Source: Actinomycetota bacterium (GTDB taxonomy: Bacteria; Actinomycetota; Actinomycetes; S36-B12; UBA5976). Taken from it: DNA of 43,544 nucleotides. The stretch covers positions 1 to 43,544 of the forward strand of contig CANGDT010000013.1 of the NCBI GenBank assembly GCA_947452755.1, given 5' to 3'. A program made the position numbers and the translations under genes. This document shows, one piece after another, positions 7,947 to 15,618 of the stretch; the first letter of the stretch is position 1; each line of letters starts with the position of its first letter. A model generated the notes under the pieces. That model saw only the letters and a program-made list of their open reading frames with translations, had not been told where the DNA came from and made no database searches.

Positions 7947-8240
7947 GTGGATTGGCGCCATACGGCGGCCTGCCGCGAGGAAGATCCCGAACTCTTCTTC
8001 CCAATTGGCAATACCGGCCCAGCACTAGTGCAAATCGAGGACGCGAAGGCAGTTTGCCGTCGTTGCCCGGTTATTGAGCCATGCCTGAAGTGGGCTTTAG
8101 AGACTGGTCAGGATTCTGGCGTCTGGGGTGGAACTTCTGAGGACGAGCGTCGCGCAATCAAGCGTCGCGCCCAGCGTGCCCGCGCTCGCGGACTGGAACC
8201 AACACCGCACGTCTTTGATTCAGACTTGCCACGCGTTTAG
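7947..8240 (+). CDS. whiB1: WhiB1/WblE iron-sulfur transcription factor
   Basis: A 97-residue WhiB-like protein. It has four cluster-binding cysteines: one in HTAACREED, two in AVCRRCPV and one in EPCLKWAL. These are followed by the GVWGG turn and a basic AT-hook-like tail of KRRAQRARARG type. WhiB1 binds a [4Fe-4S] cluster that reacts with nitric oxide and partners the principal sigma factor. GTG 7947 gives the family start MDWRH and is preceded by GGAGGA. An in-frame ATG at 7935 would bury that binding site. The next gene, on the other strand, is the PdtaS kinase, as in mycobacteria. It ends at a strong terminator. Confidence 0.93.
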   Translation: MDWRHTAACREEDPELFFPIGNTGPALVQIEDAKAVCRRCPVIEPCLKWALETGQDSGVWGGTSEDERRAIKRRAQRARARGLEPTPHVFDSDLPRV

Positions 8241-8253
8241 ATCTGAATTTTTT

Positions 8254-8289
8254 AAGTAGCGTCACAGCAAACTGTGGCGCTACTTTTTT
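8254..8289 (+). terminator. Rho-independent terminator of whiB1
   Basis: AAGTAGCGTCACAG and CTGTGGCGCTACTT form a 14-bp stem with one G-T type mismatch around a CAAA loop, followed by six T. It lies between the convergent whiB1 and pdtaS genes and serves whiB1 best, because the minus-strand side has few U residues. Confidence 0.85.
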
Positions 8290-8292
8290 GCA

Positions 8293-9750
8293 CTAAATCG
8301 GCAAGTCGAGCGTGACCCTGGTGCCTTGAGCAAATACCTCACCAGATTCGTTGGTAAAGCCAAGTGATCCGCCGAGCTCATCAGTGGCCAAAGTCTGCAC
8401 AATCGACAAACCCAAACTAGGTTCGTAATCTGCCGGCATACCTGGACCATCATCAATAACCAGAATCTGTCGACCATCATCATCCGAAGTTGCAATGACC
8501 TTGATTGACACTTCCGCACGGCCCTTAGAACCATGCTCGACAGCATTTGCCACCAACTCGGCAAGCACCAAGGCAAGCGGTGTTGCCTGGTCACTATTCA
8601 ACGAACCCAAACGAATGTCAGTATCCATACGCACATCAACAGGCAACTGTGTTTCAACAGTCAACCCGATGACACGACGAGCCACCTCATCAAAATCAAC
8701 GGCGTCTCCAGGATCATGGGCGAGCAAATCATGAACCACGGCAATCGTCGCAACTCGACGCCCAGCCTCGGCAATAGCGATACGTGCTTCATCATCATTC
8801 AATCGACGACCTTGCAGCCGCAAAAGGGACGCCACAGTTTGCAAGTTATTCTTCACACGGTGGTGAATTTCGCGAATTGCCGCATCTTTACCGAGCAAAG
8901 CTTTTTCACGACGACGCAAGTCCGTCACATCGCGCACCAGAATCATGATTTCGGCTGCCGCTCCGGCATGTTCCATCGGAATTGAACGAATCGTTGAAGA
9001 TGCACCGGCACTCGAGATCTCGGATGTGGCTTGAATACGACCGCGCGCAACCAAACTCAATGTGTCATCAACCGGCACACCGCGGCGATTGAGGCGCGCG
9101 ACAAGCTCAGCAAGTACCTGACCTTCAATGTCAATTGCTACGCCCAGGCGACGAAATGCTGAACGCGCATTGGGACTAGCAAAAGTAATGACACCCTTTT
9201 CATTCATCAACATCAAGCCGTCACCAACACGAGGTGCGCCACCGCGACCGCCTGTACCTTGGTCATTTTGATTTGCTCGAGGATAGGCACCAGTCGTCAA
9301 CATTTCACACAACGCATCGGCGCAACGCGCATACGCATTTTCGAGACGACCATTTTCATGCGCGCCTGAATACCGACCCAAAATAGCAATCGTGTTTCCG
9401 TCACGTTTAATAGGGACAGCCTGGGTGACTTCGTGGGTCTCGGTTGAATCGCCAGCAACAATGTCCCCATTAGCCATCGCACGATCAAGTTCGAAATGTC
9501 GTCCACGCGGAACAAACCGACCGACAAGGTCATCAGGAATATGTGTGCGACCCGTGGCTGGACGAATCTGCGCAGCGGCAACAAAGCCCGCTTCATTCCA
9601 TGTGGGCAACCACAGCAACAGGTCAGCAAAACCCAAGTCTGCAATCAGCGCCCAGTCCGACAACAACAACTGCAAATATGAAATGTCGTCAGGAGTGAGC
9701 TCAGTGCGTTGCTTAGCAATGGCCGCAAGTTCGGTACCGGAAACTGACAC
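8293..9750 (-). CDS. pdtaS: Sensor histidine kinase PdtaS (HisKA_2 type)
   Basis: A 485-residue cytosolic histidine kinase. The N-terminal GAF-like domain spans about residues 1-150 and a PAS domain about 180-290. The phosphoacceptor block IREIHHRVKNNLQTVASLLR follows near residues 300-320. The HATPase domain has ELVANAVEHG as N box, DDGPGMP as G1 and a GLSIVQTL motif. In mycobacteria PdtaS phosphorylates the RNA-binding antiterminator PdtaR. No pdtaR is in this window. No transmembrane segment is seen. Start GTG 9750 is supported by TAACCT (9757-9762, minus strand) ending six bases before it. The gene sits between whiB1 and the TB7.3-like gene, exactly as in M. tuberculosis. Confidence 0.92.
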   Translation of the reverse strand: MSVSGTELAAIAKQRTELTPDDISYLQLLLSDWALIADLGFADLLLWLPTWNEAGFVAAAQIRPATGRTHIPDDLVGRFVPRGRHFELDRAMANGDIVAGDSTETHEVTQAVPIKRDGNTIAILGRYSGAHENGRLENAYARCADALCEMLTTGAYPRANQNDQGTGGRGGAPRVGDGLMLMNEKGVITFASPNARSAFRRLGVAIDIEGQVLAELVARLNRRGVPVDDTLSLVARGRIQATSEISSAGASSTIRSIPMEHAGAAAEIMILVRDVTDLRRREKALLGKDAAIREIHHRVKNNLQTVASLLRLQGRRLNDDEARIAIAEAGRRVATIAVVHDLLAHDPGDAVDFDEVARRVIGLTVETQLPVDVRMDTDIRLGSLNSDQATPLALVLAELVANAVEHGSKGRAEVSIKVIATSDDDGRQILVIDDGPGMPADYEPSLGLSIVQTLATDELGGSLGFTNESGEVFAQGTRVTLDLPI

Positions 9751-9819
9751 AACACAAGGTTAGTCGGCAATATTCCAACCAGAGTCACCTTCCCCACCCC
9801 GATGGACTACCGTAGACAC

Positions 9820-10035
9820 ATGTCCGAAATTCGCGCCGATATGGTGGCCAACGTCATGGAGCTCTACGTAGCCGAAGGCGACCAGATCAATGTTGGCGAC
9901 ACAATTGTGCTTCTTGAATCGATGAAGATGGAAATTCCCGTCATCGCCGAAACATCAGGCATTGTGACTCGACTGGCTGTTGCGGTTGGCGACGTCATTC
10001 AAGAAGGCGACCTTTTGGTCGCTATTCAGGACTAG
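9820..10035 (+). CDS. Biotin/lipoyl-attachment domain protein (TB7.3-like)
   Basis: A 71-residue stand-alone biotinyl domain. The attachment lysine is K36 in LESMKMEIPV, flanked by GDQINVGD and GDVIQEGDLLVAI. It is close to mycobacterial TB7.3 (Rv3221c) in sequence, length and position. It probably serves as a biotin carrier for an acyl-CoA carboxylase encoded elsewhere. ATG 9820 is chosen over ATG 9802 because it aligns with TB7.3 and because TACCGT (9808-9813) ends six bases before it, giving a leaderless start. Confidence 0.88.
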   Translation: MSEIRADMVANVMELYVAEGDQINVGDTIVLLESMKMEIPVIAETSGIVTRLAVAVGDVIQEGDLLVAIQD

Positions 10036-10069
10036 CGACTTCACGCACTGAAGAGGTGCACATATAAGA

Positions 10070-10106
10070 AATAGGGCCCGAGAATAATCCCGAACCCTTA
10101 TTTCAA
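10070..10106. terminator. Possible bidirectional terminator hairpin
   Basis: AAATAGGG near 10069-10076 can pair with CCCTTATTT near 10095-10103 with one bulged base. The hairpin lies in the gap where the biotinyl gene and the bL37 gene converge. The stem is imperfect, so the call is tentative. Confidence 0.4.
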
Positions 10107-10150
10107 GTCTTACAAGATATGAACTCCAGAGCATTCACTCTGAGCCAAAC

Positions 10151-10225
10151 TTATGCGTTTGGACGACGACCGTGATTAGCCTTGTTCTTCTTGCGATCGC
10201 GCTTCTTACGGCCACGCTTGCTCAT
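10151..10225 (-). CDS. Ribosomal protein bL37, 24 residues
   Basis: A tiny, very basic protein with a MSKRGRKKRDRKKNKANHG core and ending RRPNA. It is preceded by a good Shine-Dalgarno, AAGGAG, seven bases before the ATG. It matches the small actinobacterial large-subunit protein bL37 described in mycobacterial ribosomes, also annotated as an AURKAIP1/COX24-domain protein. Its place between the sigH/rshA pair and the TB7.3-like gene is also that of mycobacteria as I recall it. It lies in the 250-base gap between neighbouring genes and would be missed by length cut-offs. Confidence 0.85.
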   Translation of the reverse strand: MSKRGRKKRDRKKNKANHGRRPNA

Positions 10226-10285
10226 GAATTGCTCCTTGACGTTGGAAAAGTCTAGAACTCAAGGATAGAGCCTATTGAGGGGTGC

Positions 10286-10558
10286 TCACGACCTCGAGGT
10301 GATATCTACCTGAATTTGGGTAATTACCGCATGAATATTGACGCGAAGGCCCTCTGGTGCCTGTTCTGCGCAACATGCACGGCTGATTAAACCCTTCATC
10401 AGCCGATCAACCAGCATTTCGTTTTCGCATGGTGGACATTCACTGAGGTGAGCCGCAATCAATGCGCGGTCAACAGTGGTTTTCTCGTTGTCCATGAATG
10501 CGCACAATGCGTCAAGCACATCTTGACAATGGGTTTCGTGGGAATTTCCGCAGCTCAT
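10286..10558 (-). CDS. rshA: Mycothiol-system zinc anti-sigma factor (RsrA/RshA)
   Basis: A 90-residue ZAS-family anti-sigma factor. The redox centre is H-x3-C-x2-C in [13 protein letters not shown] near residues 37-49, with further cysteines at residues 3 and 11, in DALCAF, and in SRACC. Oxidation of the zinc-bound thiols makes such proteins release SigH/SigR. Its ATG overlaps the sigH stop codon (ATGA), so translation is coupled and amounts stay matched. The C-terminal ALRV-like and IQVDITSRS stretch ends the protein. Confidence 0.92.
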   Translation of the reverse strand: MSCGNSHETHCQDVLDALCAFMDNEKTTVDRALIAAHLSECPPCENEMLVDRLMKGLISRACCAEQAPEGLRVNIHAVITQIQVDITSRS

Positions 10559-11310
10559 GACACTGGCTCCTTAATGAATCCATTTTCAATTGCGTAATCC
10601 TCAAGTGCGATTCGCAACAATTTTCGTCCTCGATGCAGACGGGACATGACTGTTCCTACCGGGGTGTGCATTACTTCAGCAATTTCTTTATAGGCGAAAC
10701 CTTCCACATCAGCCAGGTACACGGCTGTGCGAAATTCTTCAGGCAACGCGGCAAGGGCATCGTTGATCACAGTGTTAGGCAAATTTTCCAGGGCTTCGGT
10801 TTCTGCAGAGCGCAGACCACCAGAGGTGTGACGCTCTGCGCGCGCCATCTGCCAGTCTTCAATCTGCTCAGTCGGATCCACAATCGGACCGCGCTGATTC
10901 TTGCGATAAATGTTGATGTACGTATTCGTCAGAATTCGATACAACCAGGCCTTTAGATTCGTTCCATCTTGATAGGAGTTAAACGAGCGATAAGCCTTGG
11001 CAAAGGTTTCTTGGACTAAATCTTCGGCGTCTGCCGGATTGCGGGTCATGCGCAATGCGCCTGCGTAGATTTGGTCGAGGTACGGCATTGCATCGCGTTC
11101 GAAACGGGCTGTGCGTTCCGCTGCGGATTCCGGAGTCAGCACCACATCGTCATCGGCAATGTCGTCGGCAAAATCTTCTTCAAGCTCGAGAATGTCAGGC
11201 GTCAACGCCAGCGCCTCTTCGGCTGAATTTTCGCTCTCGGTTGCCACAAGAACTGACACTACTCCTGCTGTGTATTGCGCAGGTTTCGTCATGACACCCG
11301 TTGCGCTCAT
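10555..11310 (-). CDS. sigH: ECF sigma factor SigH/SigR, thiol-oxidative stress response
   Basis: A 251-residue ECF sigma factor. Region 2 begins [15 protein letters not shown] near residue 67 and has [15 protein letters not shown] and [16 protein letters not shown]. Region 4 has [21 protein letters not shown] and [15 protein letters not shown]. It should direct thioredoxin and mycothiol genes when RshA is oxidised. The N-terminus is about 40 residues longer than M. tuberculosis SigH and strongly acidic near residues 40-57. An in-frame ATG at 11292 and several GTG codons offer shorter forms. A perfect GGGAAT-N18-GTT promoter lies directly upstream, so transcription starts at or beside ATG 11310. 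This resembles the long unstable SigR' isoform made in Streptomyces. Confidence 0.93.
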   Translation of the reverse strand: MSATGVMTKPAQYTAGVVSVLVATESENSAEEALALTPDILELEEDFADDIADDDVVLTPESAAERTARFERDAMPYLDQIYAGALRMTRNPADAEDLVQETFAKAYRSFNSYQDGTNLKAWLYRILTNTYINIYRKNQRGPIVDPTEQIEDWQMARAERHTSGGLRSAETEALENLPNTVINDALAALPEEFRTAVYLADVEGFAYKEIAEVMHTPVGTVMSRLHRGRKLLRIALEDYAIENGFIKEPVS

Positions 11311-11319
11311 GAGGTATGT

Positions 11320-11346
11320 AACCGATGTACCGGCGGATGTATTCCC
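11320..11346 (-). promoter_or_regulatory. SigH-dependent autoregulatory promoter
   Basis: On the minus strand GGGAAT (11346-11341), an 18-base spacer and GTT (11322-11320) give an exact SigR/SigH consensus promoter. The expected start site falls within a few bases of the sigH ATG at 11310, so the message would be leaderless or nearly so. The element occupies the gap between the SRAP stop and sigH. Confidence 0.85.
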
Positions 11347-11348
11347 GC

Positions 11349-12092
11349 TTAGAACAGTGTGGATCCTTCTTCGGGTTCGGTCAGGGTTTCATTGTTGTTA
11401 CGCACATTGCCGACTGCAGGGTTTACTGGCCATTCGCGAATCTGTTTTGCCGTGTGACTTAAATCCAATACTTCGGCCAAAGGCGCAGGTCCTTCACCTA
11501 GCCAAGCCTCGCGTAAGTCCGCGTGCATGATGACAGGCATGCGTTCGTGTACATGGGCTAACTCGGGCCATGCATCAGTTGTCAGGATCGTGCACGACCA
11601 TAAAGTTGAGCCGTCAGGTTGCTTCCAGGTTTCATACAGACCAGCAAAACCAATTAGCGAGTCGTCTGAAGCCGAAAAATAGTGCGGTTGCTTTTTCGTT
11701 GCCGAGAGTTTTTCCCATTCGTACCAACCATCGGCCGGAACAATACAGCGACGCTTACCGATGGCGCTTCGGAATGACGGCTTCTCTTCCACTGTTTCAC
11801 TTCGCGCGTTGATCATGCGCGCGCCAATTGATGGATCCTTGGCCCACGATGGAACAAGCCCCCACGAAAACGCTGCCAGTGCAATGTCACCCTCGTGGCG
11901 AACAACTGCAGGAATCAGGTGCGTTGGCGCAACGTTGAAATTTGCAGTCAGTGCCTCTGACGACATTTGGGTCACGGGCACCACATCAGCAGATAGCGTC
12001 GCGAGCCGACCATCTGCGAGGGCTGCTGCGGCCACGTTGTAATCCTGTGCGATGACCTTCGGGTCCGTCTTCAGCGCATATCTGCCACACAT
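11349..12092 (-). CDS. SRAP (HMCES/YedK) protein for abasic-site DNA-protein crosslinks
   Basis: A 247-residue SOS-response-associated peptidase-family protein. The catalytic Cys must be residue 2, so the start is the ATG at 12092 giving [11 protein letters not shown], not the longer open frame to 12257. Other hallmarks are [51 protein letters not shown] and the late His in HERMPVIMH. The protein covalently traps abasic sites in single-stranded DNA. It corresponds to Rv3226c and lies divergent from aroA with 34 bases between, so the promoters overlap. Confidence 0.93.
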   Translation of the reverse strand: MCGRYALKTDPKVIAQDYNVAAAALADGRLATLSADVVPVTQMSSEALTANFNVAPTHLIPAVVRHEGDIALAAFSWGLVPSWAKDPSIGARMINARSETVEEKPSFRSAIGKRRCIVPADGWYEWEKLSATKKQPHYFSASDDSLIGFAGLYETWKQPDGSTLWSCTILTTDAWPELAHVHERMPVIMHADLREAWLGEGPAPLAEVLDLSHTAKQIREWPVNPAVGNVRNNNETLTEPEEGSTLF

Positions 12093-12126
12093 AGAGCACA
12101 TTCTGCCAGCCGTTAGGCTGTAACTC

Positions 12127-13407
12127 GTGAATGAACTTTGGTCAGCTCCTAGGCGCACATCGCCGCTGAACGGCGTCATGCGTATTCCAGGCTCCAAATC
12201 ATTGACTAATAGGTGGCTAGTTTTGGCCGCCATTGCTGACAGCCCCAGCCGCATCAATCACCCACTGATTGCTCGAGACACCTTGCTGATGGCACAAGCT
12301 CTAGAGAGCCTTGGAGTCGCCGTGGAACGCGACGGTGAGGCACTTGTCGTCACTCCCGGTCCCCTTGTCGGCCCGGCCGAAGTTGATTGCGGACTTGCTG
12401 GCACTGTCATGCGATTTGTTCCGCCGGTAGCGGCTATCGCTCATGGTGCGATTCGTTTTGATGGCGATCCACATGCCCGAGTTCGTCCGATGAAACAGAT
12501 CATTGACTCGCTTCGCGAACTTGAAGTCGAAGTCGACGATGACGGTCGCGGAACATTGCCTTTTACAGTTCGTGGACTTGGATACGTTGCGGGTGACAAC
12601 GTCACTATCGATGCCTCAGCATCGTCACAGTTCGTGAGTGCACTTCTCCTTGCAGGATGTCGCTATGACGCAGGCATTACGGTGACACACTCTGGTGGCG
12701 CGCTGCCTTCTATGCCACATATCGATATGTCTGTTGCCGTACTTCGCCAAGTCGGTATCACCGTGGACGTCGACATCGTTGATAACTTCAATGCGACATG
12801 GACTGTTCATCCAGGTGTTCCTGAAGGTTTCGCAATCACCGTTGAACCTGACTTGTCGAACGCAGCTCCTTTTGTGGCCGCGGCACTAATTGCAGGCGGC
12901 AGCATCACCATTCCAGACTGGCCAGCCCACACACACCAAGCCGGTGACACACTTCGACGATTGTTGCCAATGATGGGCGCGACTGTGTCAACAGTTGGTT
13001 CGGATATGACATTCACTGGTACCGGGGTATTGCACGGCATAGACGTTGACATGCACGATGTTGGCGAATTAACGCCAGTCATCGCCGCGTTGTGTGCGCT
13101 TGCAGATTCACCATCGCAACTTCGCGGAATTGCGCATTTGCGTGGACACGAAACTGATCGTTTAGCTGCGCTCGCCACTGAAATCAACGCACTCGGTGGC
13201 GATGTCGTTGAAACCGAAGACGGGTTAATCATTAATCCAGCTCCATTGCATGCTGGAACATTCCACACATACGACGATCACCGCATGGCCATGGCCGGCG
13301 CAGTTCTTGGACTGGGCGTTGACGGTATTGAGATTGAAAATATCGGGACCACAAGCAAAACGCTCCCCGAGTTCGCTGACATGTGGCTGTCCATGGTGAA
13401 CGCATGA
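12127..13407 (+). CDS. aroA: 3-phosphoshikimate 1-carboxyvinyltransferase (EPSP synthase)
   Basis: A 426-residue full-length enzyme of the shikimate pathway, joining shikimate-3-phosphate and phosphoenolpyruvate in the cytosol. Signatures in order are IPGSKSLTNRWLVLAA near residue 20, GLAGTVMRF near 88, ASSQFVSALLLAG near 164, the catalytic Asp region DVGELTPVIAAL near 314, RGHETDRL near 341 and DDHRMAM near 385. Start GTG 12127 is supported by TAGGCT (12114-12119) seven bases upstream, so the mRNA is probably leaderless. Its stop overlaps the start of rsgA (ATGA). The pairing with rsgA is the mycobacterial arrangement. Confidence 0.96.
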   Translation: MNELWSAPRRTSPLNGVMRIPGSKSLTNRWLVLAAIADSPSRINHPLIARDTLLMAQALESLGVAVERDGEALVVTPGPLVGPAEVDCGLAGTVMRFVPPVAAIAHGAIRFDGDPHARVRPMKQIIDSLRELEVEVDDDGRGTLPFTVRGLGYVAGDNVTIDASASSQFVSALLLAGCRYDAGITVTHSGGALPSMPHIDMSVAVLRQVGITVDVDIVDNFNATWTVHPGVPEGFAITVEPDLSNAAPFVAAALIAGGSITIPDWPAHTHQAGDTLRRLLPMMGATVSTVGSDMTFTGTGVLHGIDVDMHDVGELTPVIAALCALADSPSQLRGIAHLRGHETDRLAALATEINALGGDVVETEDGLIINPAPLHAGTFHTYDDHRMAMAGAVLGLGVDGIEIENIGTTSKTLPEFADMWLSMVNA

Positions 13408-14435
13408 CCCGATTCGACGAGGACGGCATTGCCTCGCGCCCAACGCGCGGTAATTCACGACGTCGAAGCAAGGATCGCCCTGACTTTTCCGATGCCGAAG
13501 TTGGCCAAGTCATCGCCGTTGACCGCGGCCGAATCACCTGTGTCGTACCTGCAGGTGCGCCACACGATGAACAAGTTCACGTCGTTGCAGTGAAGGCCCG
13601 TGAACTTGGTCGCAAAGGTGCAGTCGTAGGTGACCTTGTGCGCCTCGTGGGCGACTTGTCAGGAACCCCGGATACTTTGGCTCGACTTGTTGAATTAATT
13701 GAACGCAACACAGTGTTGATGCGCACGGCCGATGACACTGACCCAATTGAACGTGTCATCGTGGCCAACGCCGACCAACTAGCGATTGTCACCTCGGTTG
13801 CTAACCCAGAACCACGTCTTGGACTAATCGACCGCGCGATTGTGGCCGCATTTGACGCTGGGCTTGAGCCATTGCTGATCATTACAAAGATTGACCTCGG
13901 CAGCCCCAACGAAATTCTCGAACACTTCGGCGAAATGCAGCTGAATCACATTTTGGTCAACCAAAAAACTGGTGAAGGCATCGAACTTGTACGCGAGTCA
14001 TTACGTGGTCGCATGACGGTGTTCTTGGGACACTCCGGTGTTGGCAAGTCCACGCTGGTTAACTCCTTGGCACCAGAAGCAAAGCGGGTCACTGGTGATG
14101 TGAATGATGTGACAGGGCGCGGTAAGCACACCTCGACATCTGCCGTCGCCATTGCCTTGCCACACGACACAGGATGGGTCATTGACACACCAGGCGTGCG
14201 CTCGTTTGGATTAGCTCACGTTGTGGCCGAAGACATCATTGATGCGTTCCCAGAATTAGCCGACGGTGCCGAAGAATGTCCACGGGCCTGCACACACGTG
14301 AACTCAAGTGGCGAAGCACCGCCAGATTGCGCATTAGACGCCTGGGTTGCCGATGGTCACGCAGGTGATAGTGGTGTCAGCCGACTGCAATCAGTCCGAC
14401 GTTTGCTCTTCGCCCTGCAGGCGCCTTCGAGCTAG
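13404..14435 (+). CDS. rsgA: Small ribosomal subunit biogenesis GTPase RsgA
   Basis: A 343-residue circularly permuted GTPase that helps mature the 30S subunit. An OB domain is followed by permuted G motifs: ITKID (G4), GHSGVGKSTLVNSL (G1) and DTPGVRSFG (G3). A C-terminal zinc motif has Cys in EECPRAC, His in THVN and Cys in PPDCAL. The ATG at 13404 shares bases with the aroA TGA and is preferred over GTG 13383. Its 3' end overlaps by 45 bases the end of the DUF1232 gene on the other strand. Confidence 0.93.
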   Translation: MTRFDEDGIASRPTRGNSRRRSKDRPDFSDAEVGQVIAVDRGRITCVVPAGAPHDEQVHVVAVKARELGRKGAVVGDLVRLVGDLSGTPDTLARLVELIERNTVLMRTADDTDPIERVIVANADQLAIVTSVANPEPRLGLIDRAIVAAFDAGLEPLLIITKIDLGSPNEILEHFGEMQLNHILVNQKTGEGIELVRESLRGRMTVFLGHSGVGKSTLVNSLAPEAKRVTGDVNDVTGRGKHTSTSAVAIALPHDTGWVIDTPGVRSFGLAHVVAEDIIDAFPELADGAEECPRACTHVNSSGEAPPDCALDAWVADGHAGDSGVSRLQSVRRLLFALQAPSS

Positions 14436-14783
14436 TTCGTAGTGCTCGTCAGTGACGTGTGCGCCGAGTCGGCGCATCACAAGCATGAGAACCCCAAGGT
14501 CGTCAGTGAAACCAAACACAGCGACAAAATCAGGAATTAAATCCGTCGGCAAGATGAAATACGCCAACGCACCAGCAAGGGTAGCTTTGACCTTGAAAGG
14601 CGTCTTCGGGTCCTTGACTGCGTAATACACCGCAGTGATTTCGGTCAAGAAAGGGATTCGGCCGCCATTTTCTTTCACCTTTTCGGGAAAGTCCTTCACA
14701 ACCTCAACGATTTTTTCAGGGTGAGTCATCAAGTTGCGCGTCAAGTCGCCCAACAGTGTTGTTGCCCGCGATTTAGTCGCCAT
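14391..14783 (-). CDS. DUF1232 (YkvA-like) membrane-associated protein
   Basis: A 130-residue protein with the DUF1232 core. This is a helix ending VKATLAGALAYFILPTDLIP followed by DFVAVFGFTDDLGVLMLVMRRL. The ILPTDLIPDFxxxxGxxDDxxV signature is diagnostic. Function is unknown and one membrane-embedded hairpin is likely. The frame is open to 14891, but ATG 14783 is preferred because the longer form would run into the divergent hisN gene and because AGGGTGAC before the ATG can act as a binding site. Its last 45 bases are antisense to rsgA. Confidence 0.85.
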   Translation of the reverse strand: MATKSRATTLLGDLTRNLMTHPEKIVEVVKDFPEKVKENGGRIPFLTEITAVYYAVKDPKTPFKVKATLAGALAYFILPTDLIPDFVAVFGFTDDLGVLMLVMRRLGAHVTDEHYELARRRLQGEEQTSD

Positions 14784-14832
14784 GTCACCCTGCCTTTCGC
14801 TCACATTCACTCTAAACCAGTAACGTGAACTT

Positions 14833-15609
14833 ATGAATTCCGATCTTGAACTTGCTATTACCCTTGCAGACCAGGCTGACATCATGACCATGTCGCGCTA
14901 CCGCGCTATGGATTTGCACATAGAAACAAAGCCCGACAACACCCCCGTCACAGAAGCCGACCAGGCTGTTGAACGCATGATTCGCGATGCACTTGCTACT
15001 CAGCGCCCCGACGACGGTGTTATCGGTGAAGAGTTTGCAGATACCGATACAAGCAAGTCTCGACTGTGGGTCATTGACCCCATTGATGCAACTAAGAACT
15101 ACGTTCGCGGAGTTCCGGTGTGGGGAACTCTCATTGCGCTTGTTGTCGACGGTGACCCACTCGTCGGAATGATTTCCGCACCCGCACTTGGTCGACGCTG
15201 GTGGGCAGTACGCGGTGAAGGTGCATTCACCCGCGATGTCGATGGCACTGTCCGCCAAATTCACGTCTCTGGTGTGAAGAACATGAACGACGCATCATTT
15301 TCATTCTCAGATCAAGTGGGCTGGGAAAAATTTGGGAACGGCAATGCGTTCGAGAATGTTCGCAGTTCCGTGTGGCGTTCACGTGCGTACGGTGATTTCT
15401 GGTCACATCTGATGGTGGCCGAAGGCAGTGTCGATATTGCGGCTGAACCCGAACTGAACAACTTCGACATGGCCGCCTACATCGCCGTTGTCATTGAAGC
15501 CGGTGGACGAGTAACTGGCTTTGATGGCACTGATCCACTGTCGGCAGGCAACTCGGTCACCACAAACGGATTGCTACACGACGAAGTACTTGCACTCATT
15601 AACAAGTAA
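14833..15609 (+). CDS. hisN: Histidinol-phosphatase of the inositol monophosphatase family
   Basis: A 258-residue Mg-dependent phosphatase. Metal-binding motifs are GEEF near residue 64, WVIDPIDATKNYVRG near 80 and the late ELNNFDMAA near 210, with PVTEADQAVE at residues 38-47. The actinobacterial clade next to aroA-rsgA is histidinol-phosphate phosphatase HisN, the penultimate step of histidine synthesis. A related inositol or fructose-bisphosphate phosphatase remains possible. TAACGT (14821-14826) ends six bases before the ATG, giving a leaderless start. It converges with the P450 gene nine bases away. Confidence 0.85.
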   Translation: MNSDLELAITLADQADIMTMSRYRAMDLHIETKPDNTPVTEADQAVERMIRDALATQRPDDGVIGEEFADTDTSKSRLWVIDPIDATKNYVRGVPVWGTLIALVVDGDPLVGMISAPALGRRWWAVRGEGAFTRDVDGTVRQIHVSGVKNMNDASFSFSDQVGWEKFGNGNAFENVRSSVWRSRAYGDFWSHLMVAEGSVDIAAEPELNNFDMAAYIAVVIEAGGRVTGFDGTDPLSAGNSVTTNGLLHDEVLALINK

Positions 15610-15618
15610 CACAGGCTG

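Noticed and set aside
12093-12257. N-terminal extension of the SRAP gene
   Set aside because: The family needs Cys at residue 2 after Met removal, which only ATG 12092 provides; the extension also overlaps aroA.
12807-13268. 153-residue antisense frame inside aroA
   Set aside because: Shadow of a highly conserved enzyme gene, no independent support.
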